Source: CANHVK01 sp046304235 (lineage in GTDB: Bacteria; Bacteroidota; Bacteroidia; Flavobacteriales_D; Crocinitomicaceae). From it: DNA of 15,402 nucleotides. Location: NCBI GenBank assembly GCA_046304235.1, contig JBKCEW010000052.1, forward strand, positions 1-15,402, given 5' to 3'. Position numbers and translations under genes: made by a program. Below are positions 1 to 7,296 of the stretch, one piece after another; the first letter of the stretch is position 1; every line of letters starts with the position of its first letter. The notes below the pieces were generated by a model. The model was given only the letters and a program-made list of their open reading frames with translations. It was not told the origin of the DNA and searched no databases.

Positions 1-359
1 TGATAAGTATGAACTACTACAGGAACATTACAAGCAAAAGCTGCCTTTCTTCCTAAAGCACCTGCTTTTGAAGCATGGGTGTGAACAATATCTGGTTTAA
101 ATTCTTCAATTATTGCTTTGATTTTTTTGTATGCTTGTCTATCAGAATTAAGATTAGGTATTCTTTTTAATTCTTTAATTAACATGGGTTCAACACCATA
201 TGCTTTCGGAATATGAAAAGAGTCGGATTCTCCATCTTCAGGTAATCCGCCAATCAAAAGAGTCTCAAAATCATCACTCAAAAAACGTGTTAAGAAAGTA
301 GCATTGTAGGTGGGACCTCCAAGATTAAACCTATTGATAATACGTAATACTTTTGGCAT
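1..359 (-). CDS. Glycosyltransferase family 4-like protein, N-terminal part (cut by window edge)
   Basis: The minus strand is open from an ATG at 359 to the left edge, giving 119 residues of an unfinished protein. It begins MPKVLRIINRFNLGGPTYN, the start expected of a GT4/GT-B glycosyltransferase: a first beta strand, then a glycine-rich loop (GGPTYN, about residues 14-19) that contacts the acceptor side. A second typical block, DIVHTHASKAGALGRKAAF, lies at about residues 90-108. Enzymes of this family transfer a sugar from a nucleotide-sugar donor to a lipid-linked or polysaccharide acceptor at the inner face of the cytoplasmic membrane. The donor-binding C-terminal half with its E-x7-E motif lies outside the window, so substrate and pathway (O-antigen, capsule or exopolysaccharide) cannot be named. 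It is transcribed divergently from the PBP4 gene. A candidate promoter lies 24 nt upstream of the ATG. Confidence 0.75.
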   Translation of the reverse strand, partial: MPKVLRIINRFNLGGPTYNATFLTRFLSDDFETLLIGGLPEDGESDSFHIPKAYGVEPMLIKELKRIPNLNSDRQAYKKIKAIIEEFKPDIVHTHASKAGALGRKAAFACNVPVVVHTY

Positions 360-382
360 TATTCCGAATTGAAACTAATCCA

Positions 383-390
383 CAAAATTA
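383..390 (-). promoter_or_regulatory. Candidate Bacteroidota -7 element for the glycosyltransferase gene
   Basis: On the minus strand, positions 390 to 383 read TAATTTTG, an exact match to the TAnnTTTG consensus of the primary Bacteroidota sigma factor. It sits 24 nt before the ATG, giving a short leader of about 15-20 nt. The -33 element is weak: only a TTTC lies at roughly the right distance. In DNA this AT-rich such matches occur by chance, so the call rests mainly on position. Confidence 0.35.
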
Positions 391-506
391 ATTTTTTATA
401 TTGAAAGAAACTAGTTAACTTTTATAACTATTTTTATGTTGACAACTTATTACTTTTCAATGTTTTCTATTAAAATTTAATTTGATTTTTGTGTTTTAAA
501 AGAAAA

Positions 507-1961
507 ATGATGCGATTTTTAAGTGTTTTAATTATAGTTTTTTGTTATACAAATGTTTACAGTCAAATAAAACTTGATAGTGTGTTTTCTGATTTTAAAA
601 AAGATAAATCATTACATTTCGCATCAATTAGTTTTCTGGTTAAAGATTTGATTACTGATTCTACTTATTTTGCTTTTAATGATTCAAGTTCAATTGTCTC
701 AGCTTCTACTGTTAAGCTTTTTTCAACTGCTTCTGCAATAGAGATTCTAGGCAAAGATTATAAGCCTAAAACCACTTTTTACGTAGATAAATTACCCGAT
801 ACTTCAGGTGTTGTATTTGGTGATTTATATATTAAAGGAGGGGCTGATATTTCTTTTGCTAGCCAATATTTTTCTGCTAATGATTCTTTATTCAAACAAG
901 TTGATAAAGTTGCAGATACAATTTATAAGTTAGGTATTAGAGTAATTAGAGGTAATTTAATTGGAGATGGAAGTGCTTTTGGTTATCAAGGAGCACCTGA
1001 TGGTTGGGCTTGGGAAGATCTTGGTAATTATTATGGTGCATTTCCTTCTGGATTATCTATTTATGATAATGTATTAAAATTTCAATTTTATGTAGGCGCA
1101 CCAAAAACAAAACCTATATTATTATCCACTTTTCCGTTGATACCGAATTTAACACTTAGAAATTCGCTTTATTCTGCTTATGGAGTTGGAGATAACTCAT
1201 GGATCTATGGAGGTCCTTATTCGTACGAAAGATCGATTAGAGGTTCATTAGGGGCTTATAATAAAGCATTCATTGTAAAAGGAAGTCTTCCAGATCCCGA
1301 AATGCAGTTTCTACAAGCAATAAAAGACGCTTTTTCGAAAAGAGGGATTATATTAGAAGGTAATTTACTAGGAGTTAGAACTTTAACAGATACTGTCAAA
1401 TTAGAATATACTAATAAGAAAAATATTTATACACATCTAGGAGCTACTGTAAAAGAGGTGGCATACTGGACAAATTTGAAAAGTATTAATGTTTTTGCTG
1501 AAACGTTAAATGCATGGATTGGATATGAAAAAACAGGTCTAGGAACAACAGAAAATGGCGTAAAATCGATTCAGGATTATTGGAAAGGTAAAATAAATAC
1601 TGACGGGATGAATTTAACTGATGGAAGTGGTTTGTCACGTTCAAATAGTGTTACTGCTAGGAATTTTTGTTCATTGCTTAAGTATATGTATTTTTCAAGA
1701 AATCAAGAGGCATTTTTGAGTACACTACCTGTTACTGGCCAATCAGGTACGTTAGCTTATTTCTGTAAAGGTCAATGTTCTGAAGGCAAAATCCAAGCCA
1801 AAAGTGGTACAATGAAGCGTGTTAAATCTTATGCAGGGTATGTTTCAACAACTAGTGGTAAAAAATTAACTTTTGCATTAATTGTAAATAATTATAACTG
1901 TAGTAATACAGCAATTATGAAGAAAATGGAGTCTTTAATGAATGCAATGTATTTACAGTAA
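507..1961 (+). CDS. dacB: D-alanyl-D-alanine carboxypeptidase/endopeptidase, PBP4 (peptidase S13) family
   Basis: Periplasmic penicillin-binding protein of class C (PBP4/DacB), which removes the terminal D-Ala of pentapeptides and/or cuts D-Ala-mDAP cross-links in peptidoglycan. The frame stays open upstream to a TTG at 489, but two adjacent ATGs at 507 and 510 fit better. From 507 the protein has 484 residues and starts with a signal peptide (MMRFLSVLIIVFCYTNVYS, cleavage near residue 19). All three active-site motifs are present in that numbering: S67-T-V-K70 (nucleophile and general base), S326-I-N328 and K432-S-G434, the KSG variant of KTG. Before the third motif lies the family hallmark DGSGLSRSN (about 372-380). 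The large insertion between motifs one and two is typical of S13 enzymes. The 3' end overlaps the convergent ddl gene by 9 nt. The enzyme class is secure; the balance of carboxy- and endopeptidase activity is not visible. Confidence 0.93.
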   Translation: MMRFLSVLIIVFCYTNVYSQIKLDSVFSDFKKDKSLHFASISFLVKDLITDSTYFAFNDSSSIVSASTVKLFSTASAIEILGKDYKPKTTFYVDKLPDTSGVVFGDLYIKGGADISFASQYFSANDSLFKQVDKVADTIYKLGIRVIRGNLIGDGSAFGYQGAPDGWAWEDLGNYYGAFPSGLSIYDNVLKFQFYVGAPKTKPILLSTFPLIPNLTLRNSLYSAYGVGDNSWIYGGPYSYERSIRGSLGAYNKAFIVKGSLPDPEMQFLQAIKDAFSKRGIILEGNLLGVRTLTDTVKLEYTNKKNIYTHLGATVKEVAYWTNLKSINVFAETLNAWIGYEKTGLGTTENGVKSIQDYWKGKINTDGMNLTDGSGLSRSNSVTARNFCSLLKYMYFSRNQEAFLSTLPVTGQSGTLAYFCKGQCSEGKIQAKSGTMKRVKSYAGYVSTTSGKKLTFALIVNNYNCSNTAIMKKMESLMNAMYLQ

Positions 1962-2918
1962 TTCAAATTCGATTATTTCTTTCCAAAAATCAGTTATACT
2001 TTGTCCTTTATAGTTTAACATTCTAGGTACTATACTTGCAGGTGAAAACCCAGGAGTTGTGTTCACTTCTATAACAAATGGTTCATTATTTACTAGCATA
2101 AAATCGATTCTAGCTACCGATCTTAAATTTAGTAAGTTATAAATGTTTTTAGTTAAAGCTTCCACTTTTATCACTTCGTTTTGTGAAATACGTGCTGGTA
2201 TAATTTCTTCTGATTTACCGTGGTATTTAGCTTCAAAATCGAAAAAATCATTTTCACTAACGATTTCAGTTATCGGTAAAGTTTGAATACCATTTTTTGA
2301 TTGATAAGCACCGCAAGTTACTTCAGTCCCTCTCAAAAAAGATTCAATAACAACTGTTTTGCCTTCTTTAAAAGCTTTTTCAAGTGCAGGTTTAAGCTCT
2401 TCTTTAGTCTTAACTTTTGAAATTCCGTAAGAAGAACCAGAATCAGAAGGTTTTACGAAACATGGTAAACCAAGCGATTCAATGATTTCATTTTCGTTAA
2501 TTTCTGAATGATTTGTTAGTAAAGTTGATTTTGCTACAGGAATATCGAAACTTTTTAAAAATTGATTACAATACCATTTATCAAAAGATAGCGCTGATGC
2601 CAATGCACCAGAATTGATACAAGGTATTCCTTTCATTTCAAATAATGCTTGAATTTTACCGTTTTCACCTGGATTACCATGAATATAGATAATTCCAGCA
2701 TCTAAAATTAGTTCCTCGTTATTAAAAGTAAAAGACAGTGTCCAAGGGTTGAATTCTAGGTCTTCATTTTTATACTTTGCTGTCCATTTGTCTTTTTCAA
2801 CTAGAATTAAAAAAGTATTATAATCCGATGGGAAGTTATTAAGAATAGTAGTTGCGCTTTTTACAGATATTTCAAATTCAGACGAATACCCTCCACAAAG
2901 AATGCCTATTTTTTTCAT
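1953..2918 (-). CDS. ddl: D-alanine--D-alanine ligase
   Basis: Cytoplasmic ATP-grasp ligase that joins two D-alanines into the dipeptide used by MurF for the peptidoglycan precursor. At 321 residues it is close to the usual length. Visible motifs: GGYSSEFEIS (9-18) with catalytic E14; HGNPGENG (80-87); SFDK (111-114); CFVKPSDSGSSYG (153-165) with the ATP-grasp lysine K156 and S162; FFDFEAKY (225-232); and RIDFML...IEVNTTPGFSPAS (270-295), which supplies the Mg2+-binding acidic and asparagine residues. E14, S162 and Y232 correspond to the E. coli DdlB Glu15-Ser150-Tyr216 triad. The Tyr at 232 marks a D-Ala-adding (Y-type) rather than D-lactate-adding enzyme. The start ATG at 2918 is directly followed by the conserved first strand. 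It is divergent from the PASTA gene and convergent with dacB. Confidence 0.95.
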   Translation of the reverse strand: MKKIGILCGGYSSEFEISVKSATTILNNFPSDYNTFLILVEKDKWTAKYKNEDLEFNPWTLSFTFNNEELILDAGIIYIHGNPGENGKIQALFEMKGIPCINSGALASALSFDKWYCNQFLKSFDIPVAKSTLLTNHSEINENEIIESLGLPCFVKPSDSGSSYGISKVKTKEELKPALEKAFKEGKTVVIESFLRGTEVTCGAYQSKNGIQTLPITEIVSENDFFDFEAKYHGKSEEIIPARISQNEVIKVEALTKNIYNLLNLRSVARIDFMLVNNEPFVIEVNTTPGFSPASIVPRMLNYKGQSITDFWKEIIEFELL

Positions 2919-3021
2919 AGTCTATTTTTTTACTAAATTAATTATCCTTATGTTTTGTTCTATTTTTCTTTTTGAAAGTTTTAAGCACTTCTTTTTTAAA
3001 AAAATTGATTTTAAGATTTCT

Positions 3022-3029
3022 TATATTTG
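3022..3029 (+). promoter_or_regulatory. Candidate Bacteroidota -7 element for the PASTA operon
   Basis: Positions 3022-3029 read TATATTTG, an exact match to the TAnnTTTG element, and end 20 nt before the ATG at 3050. A TTG at 3005-3007 lies upstream but only 14 nt away, shorter than the usual spacing of about 19 nt to the -33 element. This is the only clear candidate in the 131-nt divergent ddl/PASTA gap and would drive the three-gene run 3050-7219. Confidence 0.4.
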
Positions 3030-3049
3030 TTCACACTAATTAATTTCGA

Positions 3050-3880
3050 ATGAGTAGATTTAGTAATATAAAGGAGTTTATTAAAACCAAACACTTTGTC
3101 AAACAAATAGGTTTGATTATTTTAACTTATCTTATAATTGTTGGTGGTACTCTATTATACCTTGATATTCGTACTCACCACGGTGAAAAAATTGCAGTAC
3201 CTAATCTAATTGGAAAACATTCTGATAATATAGAAGAACTACTTGATGACTCTGGCTTGGATTACATCATTATTGATTCAATATATCGCCCTGAATTACC
3301 TGCTGGAACTATTGTTAAACAGATACCTGAGGCCACATCAAGAACCAAAGTATTCGTTAAAAGTTCTAGAATTTTAGAGATAAGTTTGTCAAAAAAAATA
3401 AGATATGTTGTCATTCCTGACTTGATGCATAAATCAAAAAGATATGCAGAAAGTATTTTAAAAAATAGAGGTTTGAAATTTAGATTAAAATATACTATTA
3501 GTCCAAATGATATTGATGCAGTAGTATCTCAAAGATATAATGGTCGTAAAGCTGTTGAAGGTTTAAAAGTACCTTTTGGCTCTGTGATTGATCTTATTGT
3601 AGGTAAAGCATCAAAAGATGAACCTTTTGAGGTTCCTGATCTATATGGTTTGACTTTAGCACAAGCTGATTCTGCTACAATAGATTTACCTTCTGTGAGT
3701 TTAATAATCGGTGAATGTATTGGTTGTAAAACCAAACGAGATAGTTTATCTGCTAGAGTAACAGGTCAAACACCCGAATATTTTGAGGGAAATACAAGGC
3801 CTCCAGGTTCTGATATCGTCATTTTCCTAGATAAAAATTTCAAAGATAATCGTGAAGCTAAAGAAGAGGATGAAGAATAA
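3050..3880 (+). CDS. Membrane-anchored protein with three PASTA domains
   Basis: A 276-residue protein with a short basic cytoplasmic tail, one membrane helix (about residues 19-39, IGLIILTYLIIVGGTLLYL) and three extracytoplasmic PASTA repeats: about 47-115 (starts VPNLIGK), 119-186 (VIPDLMHKS) and 193-261 (VPDLYGLT). Each repeat shows the V-P-D/N-L-x-G-type start followed by a P/G-rich turn before its last strand (for example LPAGTIVKQIPE). In PknB-type kinases and high-molecular-weight PBPs such repeats bind peptidoglycan stem peptides or muropeptides; here no kinase or transpeptidase domain is attached. A CIGC pair (223-226) in the third repeat could form a disulfide. The C-terminus is acidic (EAKEEDEE). 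Kinase-free PASTA proteins next to rluD and ddl are, from memory, usual in Bacteroidota, but their role is unknown. It is first in an apparent operon with the next two genes. Confidence 0.85.
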   Translation: MSRFSNIKEFIKTKHFVKQIGLIILTYLIIVGGTLLYLDIRTHHGEKIAVPNLIGKHSDNIEELLDDSGLDYIIIDSIYRPELPAGTIVKQIPEATSRTKVFVKSSRILEISLSKKIRYVVIPDLMHKSKRYAESILKNRGLKFRLKYTISPNDIDAVVSQRYNGRKAVEGLKVPFGSVIDLIVGKASKDEPFEVPDLYGLTLAQADSATIDLPSVSLIIGECIGCKTKRDSLSARVTGQTPEYFEGNTRPPGSDIVIFLDKNFKDNREAKEEDEE

Positions 3881-3911
3881 TAAAAGATCATTTTTTTCGT
3901 TTACTCAAAAC

Positions 3912-6149
3912 ATGAAGGTCAAATTATTACTCTTATTTATCATATTTTCAATATGTACATTTTCTCAAGAAGAAGTAATACTGCCTTTATCGAAAACAGG
4001 AAAACATGCCTTTAATAAAAGAGCTTCGAATGATACTGTATTTGTATTTATATCTGACACTTTGTTTCTTCCTCTAGTAGACGATTTTTCACAGGATCAT
4101 TTTCAAAAATATGATTATAAAACTTCTGGTTTTAACGTGAAAAAAACTAAATTTTATAAATATGTTGGACAAAATTTACAAAATATTGATGTTAAGAGAT
4201 TTTCGAGTGCCCCACCAAAAAAATACATTTATTTACCAAAGGAGAAGAAAGATTCAATTGTTGAAATTTCGATGACACCTTCAAAAATAAAAGAAGCAGA
4301 TTTTTCAAAATATCCATATAACTATTTTGATAAAAATGTATATCTAAATTTTAGTGTATATGATACTCTTGATAATGGAAATGTTGTAGATACTGTTTGG
4401 TTTAAAAAACAGGATTTATTTCAGGATTCTTTGTTAGTTTTTGAAAATAAATTAGAAGACAAAAAAGCGTATTGGCTTGATTATAATGTGTATAGAAATA
4501 TGCATTTTGCTGTTAACCCATGGACCCTCGGAGTCGCTACTTTTGATGGATTAAACGAGGATGGTTCTCCCTATTATATTAATACGAGTATAAGGGGCTA
4601 TGGAGATTATTTAACATCTAAGCCAATAAATTTGGATGGATTGAAGTTAAAAGATTCCATTTATTTTAGTTTTCTCTTTCAGCCAAAAGGTTATGGTGAT
4701 GCACCAGAGAATGTTAATGTCGGATCAACATCGAAACATGATTCTTTATGTTTACAATTCTACAATCCTACTTATGATAAATGGTTTTCTATATGGTCTA
4801 GTTCCATTAGCGAAATTCCAGAAATTCAAAATAAAGAGTTTGTATCATTCAAAAAGGTACATTTTAGAATAAAAGATTCGACTTTTCTAAAAAATAATTT
4901 TCAATTTCGATTTGTAAATTATGGTGATTTATCTGGTAGTTTAGATCATTTTCATTTAGATTATGTAAAATTTCGCAAAAATTCTGGTTATCAAGACACC
5001 TTATTCAAGGATTTTGCTTTTGTATACCCTGTAAATTCAATATTAAAAAAATATACTTCAGTTCCATGGACTCATTTTGTAAACTCTATCAAGAAACCAA
5101 TTAGTGATTCTATCTCATTTTTTATTAGAAATGGAAGTAATGTTGATGAAAATAATGATCAATCAAATTATCTTAGACTTTATAAAAACGGTTCTATATT
5201 CAATGAATTTGAAGTATTAGGTCAAAAACTAACCAATGGACAAGTGAATTATTCAAAATTTTCTAATTATTTGTCCTACCATAATTTTAGTGATAAAATA
5301 AGTATTCCATTTCAAAACGAAGATTCGACTTCAATTACGATTAAAGCTACAATTAAAGCTTCTTATACCAATTTATCGGAGAATGATTCTTCAATATTTA
5401 CTCAAAATTTTCAAGATTATTATGCTTTTGATGATGGTTCAGCTGAAGCGGCATATGGTTTGAAATCTTCTCAAGCTTCTGTAGCATATAAGATTAATAC
5501 TCTGTTACCAGATTCATTGATTGGTGCTTATATGTTCTTTTCTCCGTCAGTAAACGATAAGTCAAAGAAGGAGTTTGCACTTACCGTTTGGAAAGACAAC
5601 AATGGGATTCCCGGGGAAATTATATATGAAGATGATGATTTTTCTCTTCACAATCCTATTTATGGTAAGTCAAGAGATCAATTTATGCCATATTATTTCA
5701 AGGATTTTAAACGATTTTGGGCAGATACTACTTTTTTTATAGGATTCCGTCAAATAGATAAAGATTATTTGAATATAGGGTTTGATAGAAATACGAAAAA
5801 TGTATTTAGAATCTTTTATTCAATCGATAAAATAAATTGGAGTAAATCTCAAGTTGATTCAATAGGATCATTGATGATTAGACCTATTTTTCTGAGCAAT
5901 CTTAATAAAAAAGTTTCGATTGATCAAATGGAGGAAAAATCTCGATTTTTGGTCTATCCAAATCCAGTAAATGGAACACTATTCATTAACTCAAATGAAG
6001 ATCATTTTAAAATTACCGACATTCAAGGGAGGCTAATAACTACTTTTGTCAATAACCCAAACGGAATAAATATTTCCTCTATAAGCACAGGTGTTTATTT
6101 TGTTACAGCTATTAAGTCTGGAGAATCTCAAAAAATAATAATCGAATAA
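3912..6149 (+). CDS. Large secreted protein with type IX secretion C-terminal sorting domain (type A)
   Basis: From ATG 3912 the protein has 745 residues and a strong signal peptide (MKVKLLLLFIIFSICTFS, cleavage before QEE). The frame is open upstream to GTG 3852 and has another ATG at 3870, which would overlap the PASTA gene by 11 nt and give a long N-region; 3912 is preferred because of the signal peptide. The last 67 residues (679-745) form a type A T9SS sorting domain: YPNPVNG, a central DIQGRL strand and the closing STGVYFV...KIIIE strands. The protein should therefore cross the outer membrane by T9SS and be released or anchored at the surface. The middle contains a jelly-roll-like stretch (WTLGVATFDGLNEDG...YGDYLTSKPI through LDHFHLDYVKFRKN). 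I recognise no catalytic motif and cannot name a ligand. The rluD-type gene follows with a 1-nt stop/start overlap, so co-transcription is likely. Confidence 0.85.
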   Translation: MKVKLLLLFIIFSICTFSQEEVILPLSKTGKHAFNKRASNDTVFVFISDTLFLPLVDDFSQDHFQKYDYKTSGFNVKKTKFYKYVGQNLQNIDVKRFSSAPPKKYIYLPKEKKDSIVEISMTPSKIKEADFSKYPYNYFDKNVYLNFSVYDTLDNGNVVDTVWFKKQDLFQDSLLVFENKLEDKKAYWLDYNVYRNMHFAVNPWTLGVATFDGLNEDGSPYYINTSIRGYGDYLTSKPINLDGLKLKDSIYFSFLFQPKGYGDAPENVNVGSTSKHDSLCLQFYNPTYDKWFSIWSSSISEIPEIQNKEFVSFKKVHFRIKDSTFLKNNFQFRFVNYGDLSGSLDHFHLDYVKFRKNSGYQDTLFKDFAFVYPVNSILKKYTSVPWTHFVNSIKKPISDSISFFIRNGSNVDENNDQSNYLRLYKNGSIFNEFEVLGQKLTNGQVNYSKFSNYLSYHNFSDKISIPFQNEDSTSITIKATIKASYTNLSENDSSIFTQNFQDYYAFDDGSAEAAYGLKSSQASVAYKINTLLPDSLIGAYMFFSPSVNDKSKKEFALTVWKDNNGIPGEIIYEDDDFSLHNPIYGKSRDQFMPYYFKDFKRFWADTTFFIGFRQIDKDYLNIGFDRNTKNVFRIFYSIDKINWSKSQVDSIGSLMIRPIFLSNLNKKVSIDQMEEKSRFLVYPNPVNGTLFINSNEDHFKITDIQGRLITTFVNNPNGINISSISTGVYFVTAIKSGESQKIIIE

Positions 6150-7219
6150 TGGAGCAGTTGCAATTGGAAAGTTGGGAAGAGGAAGATTTTAATTCCGGTG
6201 AAGAATTATTTGAACATCATAAGTTTTTTGTAGATAAAGGCCAAGAAATGGTTCGCATCGATAAATTTTTGATGGATAAAATTGCAAATACTTCTAGAAA
6301 TAAAATACAAATTGCTGCTAAAAACGGCAATATATTAGTCAATAAAAAAGAGGTAAAATCAAATTATAAAGTAAAACCTTCGGATGAGATATCGGTTGTT
6401 TTTCCTTATCCTGTTAGGGAAATTGAATTAATACCACAAGATATACCATTAGAAATAGTTTTTGAGGACGAACACTTAATTGTAATTAATAAACCCTCAA
6501 ATATGGTAGTTCACCCTGGGTATGGTAATTACAAAGGGACTCTAGTGAACGCATTAGTGTATCATTTTGATAATCTGCCTGTACGCAATAATGAGTTCTA
6601 TGGTCGTCCAGGTTTAGTTCATAGGTTGGATAAACATACAACAGGTATTATGGTTGTTGCAAAAACAGAATTTGCATTGACGCATCTAGCTAAACAATTC
6701 TATGATCGAACAACTGATAGAAGATATCAAGCATTGGTTTGGGGGAATATTGAACATGATACAGGCACAATCATTGGAAATATTGGAAGATCATTGAAAA
6801 ATAGGAAATTGATGACTGTTTTTCCGGATGGTGATTTTGGAAAACATGCTGTCACTCATTACACTGTTTTACAAAGATTTGGATTGGTTACTTTGGTAGA
6901 ATGTAAATTAGAAACTGGAAGAACACACCAAATTCGTGCACATATGAGATATCTCGGACACCCTTTATTTAATGATATAGAATATGGTGGTGATCAAATA
7001 GTTAGAGGGACTAATAATACTAAATACAAACAATTTATTGATAACTGTTTTCAGTTGATACCGGGACAAGCTTTACATGCTAAAACATTAGGATTTAATC
7101 ATCCCATGACAGGAGAAAGATTGTTTTTTGATTCAGAGTTACCAAAAGGATACCAGGATATATTAACAAAATGGGTGAATTATACTTCTAATTTCTATGA
7201 AAATAACTTTACTTTCTAA
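6149..7219 (+). CDS. rluD: RluA/RluD-family 23S rRNA pseudouridine synthase
   Basis: A 356-residue cytoplasmic enzyme that isomerises uridines in structured RNA. Order of parts: an extra acidic N-terminal extension (1-30), an S4 RNA-binding domain (about 35-88, MVRIDKFLMDKI...NGNILVNKKEV), then the catalytic domain. Catalytic motif II is LVHRLDKHTTGIMVV (156-170) with the nucleophile D161; the usual TSG is TTG here. The conserved C-terminal motif ETGRTHQIRAHM lies at 255-266. S4 plus RluA-type catalytic domain fits RluD, which makes pseudouridines 1911/1915/1917 in helix 69 of 23S rRNA in E. coli, but RluC-like enzymes share the layout, so the exact sites are inferred. The ATG at 6149 shares its A with the TAA of the preceding gene, which indicates translational coupling. 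Confidence 0.88.
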   Translation: MEQLQLESWEEEDFNSGEELFEHHKFFVDKGQEMVRIDKFLMDKIANTSRNKIQIAAKNGNILVNKKEVKSNYKVKPSDEISVVFPYPVREIELIPQDIPLEIVFEDEHLIVINKPSNMVVHPGYGNYKGTLVNALVYHFDNLPVRNNEFYGRPGLVHRLDKHTTGIMVVAKTEFALTHLAKQFYDRTTDRRYQALVWGNIEHDTGTIIGNIGRSLKNRKLMTVFPDGDFGKHAVTHYTVLQRFGLVTLVECKLETGRTHQIRAHMRYLGHPLFNDIEYGGDQIVRGTNNTKYKQFIDNCFQLIPGQALHAKTLGFNHPMTGERLFFDSELPKGYQDILTKWVNYTSNFYENNFTF

Positions 7220-7296
7220 TAGAATTGTTGTGCCTAGTTGTGTTTTAATTTAAATATTTTTACCTTCATACCCTTATACATATTCAATTGTAAAAT

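Noticed and set aside
489..506. TTG start at 489 for the PBP4 gene
   Set aside because: It adds six residues before two ATG codons at 507 and 510, either of which gives a complete signal peptide. A TTG start is not needed.
2220..2245. FFDFEAKY in Ddl with Phe where E. coli has YDYEAKY, first read as an F-type ligase able to make D-Ala-D-lactate
   Set aside because: Counting along E. coli DdlB shows that the specificity residue Tyr216 is the last Tyr of EAKY, which is kept here as Y232. The Phe aligns with Tyr212, which is not the determinant.
3529..3735. 68-codon open frame on the minus strand within the PASTA gene
   Set aside because: It is antisense to conserved PASTA repeats and shows no protein-like features.
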